Shown here: piece after piece, positions 35,636-45,201 of the stretch
Position numbering within the stretch: position 1 is the first letter of the stretch
How the letters are laid out: the number at the start of each line of letters is the position of its first letter
NCBI GenBank assembly: GCA_027620075.1
Contig: JAQCEY010000003.1
Location: 186,001-250,000, forward strand
Length of the DNA stretch: 64,000 bases
Direction: 5' to 3'
From: Pseudomonadota bacterium
Lineage (GTDB): Bacteria > Pseudomonadota > Alphaproteobacteria > Rickettsiales > UBA6187
Program-made: the position numbers and the translations under genes
Notes under the pieces: model-generated
Seen by the model: the letters and a program-made list of their open reading frames with translations, nothing else
The model's database searches: none
What the model was told of the DNA's origin: nothing

Positions 35636-37546
35636 TTATATAACTAAATCCCTTTGGGAGTTTCTCACCATTTGACCGTATGAAGTCTGCTTTTCCTTGT
35701 CCACTATTTCAAACCCGTCCTTTTTGAGTTTGCTCAATAACATGTTTGCAGATTCCTCTTTACTTTTGGGATTTAAGCCTGACATTGCCAATATTTCCGT
35801 AAATGCTTTTTGGTCGTGGACGTTTATTTTACATTCCTTACAATCAATAACCGCTCCCAGCCTTCCTTCGGATACATCTCCGTCGAACAGGTAAGCCTTT
35901 ACATTCGCTCCCTTATATTGCCCGACATTTGCGATACTCAAAGCAGAAACCGAGCGTTCAAAAGAGCTTTGTGTTTTTTTATCGGCTTGTGTAGATATGA
36001 TTATTGCATTGTTTCTTTTGCTTCCGTTTAAGGATTTCTCATCGAAAGATTGTGATAATTGCTCTTGTTTATAATTTACCGAAAAACCTGCCTGTTTAAA
36101 TTTATCTATAAAGATAGCAGATGATTCTTCGGGTGTTTTGCCAAGATTAGAACGTGATATGGTGCGTAAGAAGGCTTCTTTGTCAAAGACATCAATAGAG
36201 CTTCTCCTGCAATCTATTCTTGCATTTAGTTCAGGATTCCCGTCTCGTCTTTCATAAAGGTTAACCTCGATATTCTTACCGTTATGTTCGGTTATATTTA
36301 ATATACTGCGAGCAGAGTCCTCGTATGACTTGCGGATTGCCGGTTCATTGGGCTTTCTGCCGATTCGGAGTGCCCTTTCATAACAACCCTTTACAGCCTT
36401 ATCAACGTCCATTGAAACATGGTCTGCCTTAATTTCCTTGCCGCTGTTTAAAAATTCGTCTATCTCAGGTCTGTTAAGCCCGAGTGAACCGATAATAACA
36501 TTGGGCCCGACCCATCTTGAGCGAGCATCGTGACAACGGGTCAGCCTGCTTTCGTAAGCTACTATAGAAGATTCGTTCTGGGTTGCCTCCAGACCATATT
36601 GCGAATCAAGCTTACCCTCCTCGGTGGCAGTCGTCCATAATGCGGTTTTCAGATAATCTGCGTTCTGGTGGCTAACGTCAGGGTAATGTGCCGATGATAA
36701 AAAATAACTCTTACCCGCTCCCATGCCCCCGAAAATTATATGTCCTATCCTTTGGTCGCACGGATGCAGGGTAAGCCGCTCATGTTCGGGTATTTGCGAG
36801 TTTATATATCTGTCGGTAAGCGTTACGCCTATCCTGCGCAACTGCTTATATGTTTCCGTATGCCCCATTATACGACGGGTAATATCTCCGGCATCATCAC
36901 CGTCTTGCGGACTAAACGTGCCTTGCTCTATCCTGTTCCTTACTCTTTGATATGTTTCGATAGATTTATTCTCATGACGTGGTCTTGAAGGTGATATCTG
37001 CCATTGCTCGTTAAACGCCTCGGGATTCCAAGGTCTGTCTTTTTGTGATGATGTGATTTGTGAAATAAAACCGTTAGTAATATTCAGCCGCTCGTCAAAA
37101 GTATAAGGCATTTCATCAAGCTTGCCCTTTTTTAAGGCATCATCGAAAGGTTCTTTTATTGCAGAATGTATTTGCTGTGATTTTTCATGGTTTATCAATC
37201 CGCGTAATGTTTCATCGGTTTCGTCTATGCGTAAACGGGTTTGTACCATATTCAATATAGAATGCAATAATGACCTGTCGGCCTTTGGAGTAGTGGTTGT
37301 AATTACCTTAATATCAGGCACTCCCAAAGCCTGTGCCATACCGATAACTTCGTTAGCGGCAGCCCTTGAATATATCAGATCCGTAGATGCCCGATGGAAA
37401 GGTCGCAAGCCTTCTTCATGCACATACTCATCTGAATCCGGCTCGGTACTCAAATAGCGTGCATTAGATGCTACAAGACGCTGCATTGAACTTCTAAATA
37501 AGGCAGAGCCTGACGTTCTTGTTAAATTAGCGGATTTTGAATGCAA
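35636..37546 (-). CDS. Zeta-toxin-like P-loop protein with duplicated C-terminal module, 636 aa
   Basis: It starts with TTG at 37546, supported by GGAGGTGG at 37556-37563. The P-loop is GGMGAGKS (residues 273-280), followed by a HQNADYLK segment, VIIGSLGLNR near 350, and HVSMDVDKAVKGCYERALRIG then GRKPNEPAIRKSYEDS (about 376-411). This order resembles zeta-toxin kinases, which phosphorylate UDP-sugars. Two similar modules follow: about 427-490 (ARIDCRRSSIDVFDKEAF) and 548-614 (AVIDCKECKINVHDQKAF). The N-terminal 260 residues are unique. No antitoxin gene is adjacent. With a T4SS encoded nearby, an effector role is possible but unproven. Confidence 0.5.
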   Translation of the reverse strand: MHSKSANLTRTSGSALFRSSMQRLVASNARYLSTEPDSDEYVHEEGLRPFHRASTDLIYSRAAANEVIGMAQALGVPDIKVITTTTPKADRSLLHSILNMVQTRLRIDETDETLRGLINHEKSQQIHSAIKEPFDDALKKGKLDEMPYTFDERLNITNGFISQITSSQKDRPWNPEAFNEQWQISPSRPRHENKSIETYQRVRNRIEQGTFSPQDGDDAGDITRRIMGHTETYKQLRRIGVTLTDRYINSQIPEHERLTLHPCDQRIGHIIFGGMGAGKSYFLSSAHYPDVSHQNADYLKTALWTTATEEGKLDSQYGLEATQNESSIVAYESRLTRCHDARSRWVGPNVIIGSLGLNRPEIDEFLNSGKEIKADHVSMDVDKAVKGCYERALRIGRKPNEPAIRKSYEDSARSILNITEHNGKNIEVNLYERRDGNPELNARIDCRRSSIDVFDKEAFLRTISRSNLGKTPEESSAIFIDKFKQAGFSVNYKQEQLSQSFDEKSLNGSKRNNAIIISTQADKKTQSSFERSVSALSIANVGQYKGANVKAYLFDGDVSEGRLGAVIDCKECKINVHDQKAFTEILAMSGLNPKSKEESANMLLSKLKKDGFEIVDKEKQTSYGQMVRNSQRDLVI

Positions 37547-37649
37547 TTTAAAACACCACCTCCGATTGTTAAAAAATTAACAAAATTAAGGGTTCTAAAT
37601 TTACTTGGAAATATTATTTTGTCAAGCTATTGAATTTATTATCTTTTAT

Positions 37650-38069
37650 CTAGTGTTCTAGTTCTATAGTGCCGATATAAACTATGCTGCCGTCAGGGTT
37701 TTGGTAGTTTACTATGTAGTTGCCGCTACTCAGATTCTTTAGGACTATCTCTTTTTTCAAGTCTTTTGGAAAACCAAGCCCTGTTTGGCAAGTGAAATTT
37801 ATTACCGAACCTTGAACTGATGATTTTGTCCCATGAAAACCCTGAGCTGAATTTTCATGCCACCGACCGTCTGTAAAGGTAAAAGGAATATGCGTATATC
37901 GGCTTTTAAATGAACCTGTTACCACATAAGGCTCACCAAGTGTAATATTGCCGACATATTTTATATCAAGGTCTGTCTTTGTAAAAATGTCTAGAGAATC
38001 TTTTATTAAATTATCCGCAAAAGCATTTGTATTAAGAAATACTAAGAATAAAAATATAACTTTTTTCAT
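37650..38069 (-). CDS. Secreted hypothetical protein, 139 aa
   Basis: A clear signal peptide (MKKVIFLFLVFLNTNAFA) precedes a compact beta-rich domain of about 120 residues with no known motif and a single Cys in the mature part. GAGGAA lies seven bases before the ATG. The gene lies 18 bp downstream of the UDG-like gene and may be the end of that operon. Function unknown. Confidence 0.7.
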   Translation of the reverse strand: MKKVIFLFLVFLNTNAFADNLIKDSLDIFTKTDLDIKYVGNITLGEPYVVTGSFKSRYTHIPFTFTDGRWHENSAQGFHGTKSSVQGSVINFTCQTGLGFPKDLKKEIVLKNLSSGNYIVNYQNPDGSIVYIGTIELEH

Positions 38070-38087
38070 TGGTTCCTCAGCAGTGCT

Positions 38088-38867
38088 TTAAATTTTTATG
38101 TCGTTTTCCCTTATATGTTTTCGTATGGTCAGGCAATCATGCCACGCACTCTTTTTCTGTCCGGGTGACCTTAACAGATATGAAGGGTGAAAAATAGCCG
38201 TGGTCTTTATAGTACCGTCCAAAAACTGATTCCCATAATCAAAAAACCGTCCGCGTATCTTTGTGATGGTCTGATTGTTGTTTAAAACCGATGTTACGGC
38301 AGTTCCGCCTACGAGTATGATTAGTTTCGGGTTTATAAGTGCTATGTGCTTCTCAACAAACGGGCGGCAGATATTTATCTCTTCGGGGGTAGGGCGGCGA
38401 TTGCCCGGTGGTCGCCAGAACAGTGTATTGGTTATATAAAAATTCTTTTCACGTGACAAACCTATATGAATAAGCATTTTATCAAGCAACTGACCGCTTG
38501 CCCCGCAAAACGGGATACCTCTAGCATCCTCTTCAGCACCGGGAGCTTCACCTATCAGCATTATCTCGGCATCGGGCTGACCGTCACAAAATACCGTGTT
38601 GGTTGCCGTTTTTGTTATTGATATGCCTTTGAAAGATTCGATGGTTTCTTTGAGTTTTTCCCTTGTGTCACAGGATTTTGCCTGTTCCAGTGTTTCCATT
38701 GCCGTATTGGAAGGGCTTTGAATAGGTTTTACGGCTCTTTTAAGGGAAACGGCAGGGGAGGTATCTTCCGGCGGCGGTTTGGGTTTTTGTTTATATCTGT
38801 TTATAGGTTTTTCCTCAATAGCCTCGTCAGCCCCAAATTCTGCTAATGTTCTCAGTAGCTCAATCAT
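38088..38867 (-). CDS. Uracil-DNA glycosylase family 4-like protein
   Basis: The C-terminal 190 residues match the UDG superfamily of the family 4/SPO1-related type: IMLIGEAPGAEEDARGIPFC (motif A region), GASGQLLDKML, ITNTLFWRPPGNRRPTPEEI, LIILVGGTAV and the motif B-like AIFHPSYLLR. These enzymes excise uracil from DNA. The Cys that usually precedes RPPGNR as an Fe-S ligand is Trp here, so the cluster is likely absent. The first 60 residues are Pro/Lys-rich and poorly ordered. Its ATG overlaps the stop of the membrane AraC gene. Confidence 0.85.
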   Translation of the reverse strand: MIELLRTLAEFGADEAIEEKPINRYKQKPKPPPEDTSPAVSLKRAVKPIQSPSNTAMETLEQAKSCDTREKLKETIESFKGISITKTATNTVFCDGQPDAEIMLIGEAPGAEEDARGIPFCGASGQLLDKMLIHIGLSREKNFYITNTLFWRPPGNRRPTPEEINICRPFVEKHIALINPKLIILVGGTAVTSVLNNNQTITKIRGRFFDYGNQFLDGTIKTTAIFHPSYLLRSPGQKKSAWHDCLTIRKHIRENDIKI

Positions 38868-39958
38868 ACAATGCCTTTCTTCATGTCCTCCCTGTATTGG
38901 GTGGGTGATTTACCTGTAAGGCTCTTAAATACACGATTAAATGAGGCAATGCTATTAAAACCTACATCATAGGATATATCGGTAACCGGACTTTCAGAGT
39001 TGCAAAGCAGTTCTTTTGCCTCCTTTACCCTGTAGTCATTAGCCAGATCGCTAAAGCTCTTTTTGAACTTTATATTTATTATCCTCGATAGCATATGCTC
39101 GCTTATGTTGAGGGTTTCGGATAACTTGGCTCTGTTAAAACCGACTTCCCTATAAACTTTCTTTTCTTCCAGTAAGCTATATATCTTTTCAGATAAGCTT
39201 TGTTCATATTTTGTCAAAGAGTTTTTTTTCAAAGAGAGTGTAGGTAGACCAACGTCAAACAGGTCGGTGAATACACGGAAAATCGATGTCATAACCATGT
39301 ATATGAACGCAATCTTGAATATTATTTTAGCAAAATCATATTTTGTCCGCGATACGTTCTCAGAAACATACCCCAAATCAAGTAACAATAATCCTACATT
39401 ATATATTATAAGCGAAATAACCAGCCAGTATTTATATTTTTTATATACCCTGTCGCCTACTATCTCGGCTCTACGCCTGCCTACTATCAATGTAAGAAGG
39501 ATAAATATTAATGAAGATAGAATTATATTATTAAGATTGGTAAATACGCTTGATTTAAAGCATATATCTATAACAAGGCAAAGTTCATCAAGCCCGATCG
39601 ACTTAAATAAAAGAGGACCGGCAGTGAAAGTAGGTATTGCCAATACCAGCCAGTAGTAGCTCGGCGGAATCCTGTTAAGTATAAATTGGAATATCAGTAA
39701 AACACTAATAGAAGGTATGAACGCCTCACCCAATATCAGGAATGTCTCAAGGTTTCGGTATTCCTGCATATTAATAAACGCCGGTAGTAAAGATGCCGAT
39801 ATTCCCGATATCAGAGATAAAAAATATAATGTCGGAACAACAACCAGCTCTTTTTGCCTTGCTTTATAAAGAAGGTATAAAATAACTATAACGCAGGGAA
39901 ATAAAGCTACTAAATGTAAAGACTGAACAAAACTTAAAGTAACCTTCTCTATTAACAT
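38864..39958 (-). CDS. Membrane-bound AraC-family regulator, 364 aa
   Basis: The N-terminal 240 residues hold about seven hydrophobic segments, and the last 110 form an AraC DNA-binding domain with two helix-turn-helix units (LSETLNISEHMLSRIINIKF and VTDISYDVGFNSIASFNRVF, ending GKSPTQYRED). A regulator with seven TM helices and an AraC tail should read a membrane or outside signal directly. It overlaps the next gene by four bases (ATGA), so the glycosylase is coupled to it. Confidence 0.9.
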   Translation of the reverse strand: MLIEKVTLSFVQSLHLVALFPCVIVILYLLYKARQKELVVVPTLYFLSLISGISASLLPAFINMQEYRNLETFLILGEAFIPSISVLLIFQFILNRIPPSYYWLVLAIPTFTAGPLLFKSIGLDELCLVIDICFKSSVFTNLNNIILSSLIFILLTLIVGRRRAEIVGDRVYKKYKYWLVISLIIYNVGLLLLDLGYVSENVSRTKYDFAKIIFKIAFIYMVMTSIFRVFTDLFDVGLPTLSLKKNSLTKYEQSLSEKIYSLLEEKKVYREVGFNRAKLSETLNISEHMLSRIINIKFKKSFSDLANDYRVKEAKELLCNSESPVTDISYDVGFNSIASFNRVFKSLTGKSPTQYREDMKKGIV

Positions 39959-39979
39959 TGCTTTATATGTTCTTCTTTA

Positions 39980-40813
39980 TTAATTTGCAGTTGTGGCATC
40001 TTCTTTTTCGGTATCATCATCGGATTGTTTTTTTTCAAAATCAGAAAGATTATTTTCATACAATCTTTCAAACTGAGGACAGTCCCGACTAAGGTTAGCT
40101 ATCTGTTCATTCATAGGAAGCCCCCTATATTGTTCATCAAGGCGTTCAAGAACAAAATGGGTCATAAAATTAATCTCGCCCTGATCAATATCATCAATAT
40201 TCTTTATGATATCGCACACTATACCCATTGCCTGATCCTTCTCACCCCGTTTTTCATGGATAAAAGCCGGCATCTGCTTTACCCACATAGGAACATCATC
40301 ACGCGGAGTTTCGGCAAGTTTATAAGCAAGTCTTAATGCCCAATCCTTATCCTTTAGCTTATGGTTGGCAAGATACACTGCCTGACCCATCCACCACCAC
40401 TTATTATACAGGTCTTTTTCCGCATGCTCCTCCAGATATTGGGCAACATACTTCACATCTGGGGTGTTTTGAGTCTGGCTGAAATAATAGGCTGCTATCG
40501 AAGGGACAAAATGTGATTTGGGATCCAGCGTATCAAGAAGTTTAAACCAGTTATAAAGTTTAACAAAGTTATATTCCCGTAGTGCCGTGAACCTGCCGAA
40601 CGTATCGCCGGCATTTTGTAACTGGAATGTCAGGGTTCTAAAGTAAAATTGTTCATCTCCCAGTGAAATAGCCTTTACCGATTCTTTACTGGGAACATCG
40701 GGTACTATAGAAAAATCCGGCTTAAACTTTTTAGTTTCATGCCATAACAATATCTGTACCGTAAGGAATATCACTACAAATATATCCGACCTATAAAAAC
40801 GTTTTTGTGACAT
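39980..40813 (-). CDS. Membrane-anchored TPR-like hypothetical protein, 277 aa
   Basis: One N-terminal TM segment (IFVVIFLTVQILLWHE) anchors a helical domain with TPR-like helix pairs (FGRFTALREYNFVKLYNWFK, YLEEHAEKDLYNKWWWMGQA, DWALRLAYKLAETPRDD). The tail is acidic (KKQSDDDTEKEDATTAN). It lies between the membrane AraC regulator and the permease, all on the minus strand with short gaps. A scaffold role for a membrane complex is plausible. Confidence 0.7.
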   Translation of the reverse strand: MSQKRFYRSDIFVVIFLTVQILLWHETKKFKPDFSIVPDVPSKESVKAISLGDEQFYFRTLTFQLQNAGDTFGRFTALREYNFVKLYNWFKLLDTLDPKSHFVPSIAAYYFSQTQNTPDVKYVAQYLEEHAEKDLYNKWWWMGQAVYLANHKLKDKDWALRLAYKLAETPRDDVPMWVKQMPAFIHEKRGEKDQAMGIVCDIIKNIDDIDQGEINFMTHFVLERLDEQYRGLPMNEQIANLSRDCPQFERLYENNLSDFEKKQSDDDTEKEDATTAN

Positions 40814-40841
40814 GTTGTTCTACCTATATCAAACCTTTTAT

Positions 40842-41645
40842 TTAAAACTGTTTTCTTTTAAAATCGTACACTGAAACAGATAATAAAAGTAATATGAACA
40901 CTATTGATTGAACGGGAAATACCCATAAATCCTCTTGCCCAGATACCCCGTATATTATCCACTTGCTTTTTGCAAAAAGATCAAGTCTCGGTAAGACATA
41001 TGCTACTTTCTCCAGAATGAACTCAAGCACATGTCCGTATTTACCTGCCCCCATCATAGCATTCGGAGCTTCCATAGTAGCTATGAAAAAACCCATCAGG
41101 CGTGATATCAGATAAAAACAAAAACTTGATAATACCGAACTAACCGCACTTTTCATTATAAGAGATGCAAGCATTGCAAAAGCGACTATTATGGATATTT
41201 CCATTGCAAGACTGCCTGACCATGCCAAAAGCCCCAGCCAGTGTTCGGCAGGAGAAACTAAATTCATACCTATAAGACCCGGCATAAAGAAAATGCTTAT
41301 TATCAGTATGATAGGAACTATAGAAACAAAAGCAAGGAAACAAAAGCCAAGCCAGTATGCGATAACGAACCGGCTCCTTGAGATAGGCTTGGATAATATA
41401 GATTCCACCTCACGGTTATCAAACGACCTGCGGACATGGAAGCACACGAACACTATCAGACCTGTAACGATAATGATGCGGCTTGAGCCGGCAAAATATG
41501 CCATAGACATCTGCCCTTGTTCTACCAAAGCCGTGTTACCGACAAATACGGAAAAACCGTACGCCATTAAAATTACGGCACATAGACCTATAAACAACAA
41601 ATCCCTAGATGCGGTAAGGATTGTGTACTTAATTATAGTTTTCAT
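40842..41645 (-). CDS. ABC-2-type membrane permease subunit, 267 aa
   Basis: About six membrane segments. The FDNREVESILSKPISRSRFVIAYWLG block is typical of ABC-2 permeases. The start at MKTIIKYTILTASRDLL is preferred; the frame is open 28 codons further up. No ATPase gene lies next to it, so the ATP-binding subunit must be elsewhere. It is in line with the TPR-like protein (28 bp gap). Confidence 0.7.
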   Translation of the reverse strand: MKTIIKYTILTASRDLLFIGLCAVILMAYGFSVFVGNTALVEQGQMSMAYFAGSSRIIIVTGLIVFVCFHVRRSFDNREVESILSKPISRSRFVIAYWLGFCFLAFVSIVPIILIISIFFMPGLIGMNLVSPAEHWLGLLAWSGSLAMEISIIVAFAMLASLIMKSAVSSVLSSFCFYLISRLMGFFIATMEAPNAMMGAGKYGHVLEFILEKVAYVLPRLDLFAKSKWIIYGVSGQEDLWVFPVQSIVFILLLLSVSVYDFKRKQF

Positions 41646-41799
41646 CAGATTACCACTAATTATGATTACGTATCTTGCGTAATAATAGTTAGTATATGTA
41701 AAAATGCAATTCTTAATTGAGAATTGCATAGAAACGACAAATTTACTAATATAAGTTGGAATTATATCCTTGGTTATATTAGTAAATTGTCAGTTTTTT

Positions 41800-43647
41800 C
41801 TAGAATGCAAGCGGACGAGAATCTTTCGGTACGAATGTGTTGTAATAATTTTTATCGTCTTTATGTATGCTACGGGTATCATTATTTTTGATTATTGTAG
41901 CTTTTATGAATATTACCGTTTCAACAGTGCTGGTAGTTTGAACCTTGCTTTTGAACAGATTACCGACTATAGGGGCTCTGTTCATGAAAGGTACGCCTTT
42001 ATCCTCGCTGCTTTGTATATCCTGCATAAGACCGCCTATAACCATTATTTCACCGCTTTTTATCTTCAACACGGAATCCAACTCCCTTATCTCCACTATC
42101 GGAATATTGCTTTGAATAGAAGGTACGTTGTTACGAGCCGCAATGATGGCTACACCGGGGTCTGACACGGTATCGGTTATCCTTGAAAGAGTAGGACGAA
42201 CATGCATAGTAATTTCATTAGTATCTAAATTGATAGACGGTTGCAGCGTAAGTATAACCCCCACCGGTATAGTGTTTGATTCCGAATCAATAGTAAGAGT
42301 AGTGCTTGTTCCACCTGCACCGTCATCTTCCTCTTCTTCCTGAGCTTCAATAGTGAAATATACCAGATTTTCGGCGAAGCTCAGTACTGCCTGTTGATTA
42401 TTCATAGCATTTAACCTAGGGCTGGACAAAGTCCTTGTTACGCCGAATTGCTCGGTAAAGCTTATAGCCTTAGTTAAGCTTGATGCTCCTGAGTGAGATG
42501 CACTTATCGTGAAGAAATCGGCAGTATTGCTTATAGCAGCGTCAAAGTTGCCTGTTATCGAAAGCGAACCCTCGTTACTCAGGTAACTCCAGTCAACACC
42601 GCTGCGATATTGTTCGTCAAGAGTTACCTCAACAACCTTTGCCTCAATTAAAACTTGTGTAGATACTTGTTTACGAACTTTTTCTAAATAATCCTTAATA
42701 CTTTCATGCTGCTTGTTAGTAGCAATAACAGAGATTACACCTGCCTGTCTGTTCAATTGTAAAGAAGCAGAACCGTCAGATGCCGCTGCGGTGGTATCTT
42801 CAAATCTGGCGGTAGATAGTATATTGGTTTGTTGAGTGAAATTTAATATGTTGGTTACGGCCTCCTCAACAGATGTCCAAACATCAGCCTCGGATGACTG
42901 GGTAGTGCTGCTTGCAGAGCCGGAAGGCAGTTCTGATTCGGAACCACCCAGACCTTGAGTGTCAACGCTTATACTGCTTTCAGAAGTTCTTGTCATATTA
43001 AGGAAATCTACCTCATAATCCATTTTATACGGAGTGTCCCTTTCAACTCTCATTATTCCGTCTTTAACACTATACCTTAAACCTCCGAGAGCAGAAACCT
43101 TATCGATTACCGTGTTGAACGGTTTGTCTTTAACTCTCAATATTATACCGCCGTCTATCCTTGGGTCTATCTCCATATCTACATCGGCAAGACGTGATAA
43201 TTCTATAAGCACGTCCTTTAAAGGTATATCATCGGTAACTGAAATCGATATAAGTTTGTCGTTCATAACAGATGAAGGTATCGGAGTCGTTAATATATTT
43301 GATGCCTCCGGTATAGCCGGCTCCGTATACTCGCTTGAATCATAACCGTAGCTATTGTCATTTTTTGAGCCTTCATAGTTATGTCTTGCATTAAGATTCC
43401 TTGCACGATTATTGCGATCGTCACGGTCATTATTTGCGTTTCTTACCTGCGAAGGCTTCAATGAGTCTTTGAGCTGCTGACGGCTAAGCCCTAGTTCGGG
43501 ATCGATTATCTCGTTATTGGCTCGGTCTATCTCTGCCTGGGTTATTTTCGTCATAGGAATGCACGATGTAACCATGCAAAACGCAGAAAAATAAACTGTT
43601 GCTTTGGTGAATGTAATTAATTTTTTACTTAAAAATTTCATCTTCAA
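41800..43647 (-). CDS. mshL: Secretin, MshL/PilQ type
   Basis: 615 residues. The signal ends in VTSC (Cys29), a lipobox, so it is likely a lipoprotein. An N-domain (ISVTDDIPLKDVLIELSRLA with LRVKDKPFNTVIDKVSALGG) follows, then VLIEAKVVEVTLDEQYRSGVD and the secretin pore domain (TLSSPRLNAMNNQQAVLSF; VGVILTLQPSI; MVIGGLMQD; VPFMNRAPIVGNLFKSK). Secretins are outer-membrane rings of type IV pili or type II secretion. The layout is closest to MSHA-type MshL. It lies near a prepilin peptidase and two prepilin-like genes; no ATPase or platform gene is in view. Confidence 0.88.
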   Translation of the reverse strand: MKMKFLSKKLITFTKATVYFSAFCMVTSCIPMTKITQAEIDRANNEIIDPELGLSRQQLKDSLKPSQVRNANNDRDDRNNRARNLNARHNYEGSKNDNSYGYDSSEYTEPAIPEASNILTTPIPSSVMNDKLISISVTDDIPLKDVLIELSRLADVDMEIDPRIDGGIILRVKDKPFNTVIDKVSALGGLRYSVKDGIMRVERDTPYKMDYEVDFLNMTRTSESSISVDTQGLGGSESELPSGSASSTTQSSEADVWTSVEEAVTNILNFTQQTNILSTARFEDTTAAASDGSASLQLNRQAGVISVIATNKQHESIKDYLEKVRKQVSTQVLIEAKVVEVTLDEQYRSGVDWSYLSNEGSLSITGNFDAAISNTADFFTISASHSGASSLTKAISFTEQFGVTRTLSSPRLNAMNNQQAVLSFAENLVYFTIEAQEEEEDDGAGGTSTTLTIDSESNTIPVGVILTLQPSINLDTNEITMHVRPTLSRITDTVSDPGVAIIAARNNVPSIQSNIPIVEIRELDSVLKIKSGEIMVIGGLMQDIQSSEDKGVPFMNRAPIVGNLFKSKVQTTSTVETVIFIKATIIKNNDTRSIHKDDKNYYNTFVPKDSRPLAF

Positions 43648-43984
43648 TACCTTATGAACGCAATTTTGATGCTGTCTACCCTTGTTATTTACCTATTACA
43701 GTTTCCTTAACTTATTTTTATCGGTTAGTTTCTACTTGTTTTTCACAAAAATTTTTCTAATAATTATACCTTGTGTCAAAAAGAAACATTACCTCTAAAT
43801 TCTATTTATACGTTAATTAGGTTAATAAATAGTTAACTTATAATATAAAATTATAACTATTTTTTATTAAAAATTTATTAATTATTAGTTGCTTAGATCG
43901 ATGTAGCGTCTTTGTAACAAAAAGGGTCGCTTCGGTAATGTTTTTGTTTTAAAAGTGCGTCGTTTTGTGTCCTGCCGGAAAATT
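43648..43984. other. Intergenic region upstream of the secretin gene
   Basis: About 340 bp, very AT-rich, with no credible gene. It would hold the secretin promoter. A long A/T run occurs near 43850-43880. Nothing else is recognised. Confidence 0.35.
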
Positions 43985-44716
43985 TTAGATTGATAAATTA
44001 TATAATAACAGTGAAGTGAATAAGGAGAAATATAAAGATAAAATAAATATTTTTTTCCCAAAAGTGAAAAAAAACATAAAAAACAGAACCGATAATAAAG
44101 TTAAATGCCATATATAACTGTTAAGGTTAACAAATAAGAAAATGACAAAAACAAGATGTGCAGCCTCATTTGGAAAAATAGTTCCTTTTTTAAAGGAATC
44201 AGCTAATACATTGGCAGATTTTATTATAATAAAGGCAAAGACGGGTAATATAAGATAGTCGGCTATGTCGGATACTGCGGAATATTTGTACAAAATAGCC
44301 GCAGGTATCATGCAGCCTAGCACCTGATTTGATATCTGTTTTTTTTCAAGAAGTATAACAAGTGAAATCACAATACAAACCGTCATTAATGTAAGTGACA
44401 GAGTTTGAATTGTAAAACCGCTCTTCCAATAAAAAGCCGCAAATAAAGATCCCATAACCAATTCTATCGCCGGATATCTCCGGTGAACCTTTGCTCGGCA
44501 ATAATGGCACTTCCCTTTGTTGAAAAGCCATGAAAAAACAGGGAACAGGTCGATTATGCCTAATTTGTGGTTGCATTTGGGGCAATGTGACGGTGTGAAT
44601 ATTAATTCTTCACCAAGCGGTATCCTATGGCTTGCCATAGTGGCAAAGCTGCCGAACAATAAACCGAACATAAAGGCCAAAGCCGTACCAAGTTGCCGAT
44701 TATCAATAATTTCCAT
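43985..44716 (-). CDS. Prepilin peptidase-like protein (A24 family), atypical C-terminal half
   Basis: 243 residues. The N-terminal half is a standard prepilin peptidase: FGSFATMASHRIPLGE, a four-Cys zinc site (CPKC at 45-48, CHYC at 70-73) and RRYPAIEL. The C-terminal membrane half should hold two catalytic Asp residues, the second in GxGD. Here the first region reads LLEKKQISNQVLGCMIP without the usual Asp, and no GxGD is seen (nearest NVLADSFKKG). It may be inactive, or an unusual version. It lies about 340 bp upstream of the secretin gene on the same strand. Confidence 0.75.
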   Translation of the reverse strand: MEIIDNRQLGTALAFMFGLLFGSFATMASHRIPLGEELIFTPSHCPKCNHKLGIIDLFPVFSWLFNKGKCHYCRAKVHRRYPAIELVMGSLFAAFYWKSGFTIQTLSLTLMTVCIVISLVILLEKKQISNQVLGCMIPAAILYKYSAVSDIADYLILPVFAFIIIKSANVLADSFKKGTIFPNEAAHLVFVIFLFVNLNSYIWHLTLLSVLFFMFFFTFGKKIFILSLYFSLFTSLLLYNLSI

Positions 44717-44935
44717 TTTGCCTTATATATAATTAGTGATTATTTAAAATTCTCGCCCACGACAAAAATAACCGATGCTCGCTATTTCAATTAAATAAAT
44801 ATATTGAATATTATTTTTTCTGTTCAAGTGCAAGTTGCTTGTGCTAGAGTGTTTTTGTACTTCACGTTTTATAGTGAATTTTTATATGTATAATGTTTGA
44901 ACTTTTCAATGATTATTAAAAGGTGTTGAAAACTT

Positions 44936-45101
44936 AGAAGCCTCCCCAACCCTCTCCCTGCGGGAGAGGGTTGGGGAGAGGGCGATACATGCAGGTATAA
45001 AAAATACTTGCGAGTTTTTACCCCTCACAAAAACACTTCGTGTTTTTAACTCTCCCTCAAGGGGAGAGTAGTTTTTTAACTTTTGCAGAGGATTCTATAC
45101 T
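44936..45101. repeat. Mosaic interspersed palindromic repeat, copy B
   Basis: Bases 44982-45080 are the reverse complement of 3812-3912 with only a few changes. A G/C-rich palindrome, CCCTCTCCCTGCGGGAGAGGG (about 44950-44970), is attached, and TTTTGCAGAGGATTCTATA (about 45080-45098) matches the end of copy A. The repeat fills most of the 485-bp gap between the prepilin peptidase gene and the first prepilin-like gene; the rest is AT-rich and empty. Confidence 0.8.
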
Positions 45102-45201
45102 TTATAACAAGGAAATTGTCGCAACTAATTATGTTACAGAGAATATTTAACTTTTTGCAAAAAATGTGTTACAATGTAAGTCTTGAACATAGGGTTGAAC
45201 T

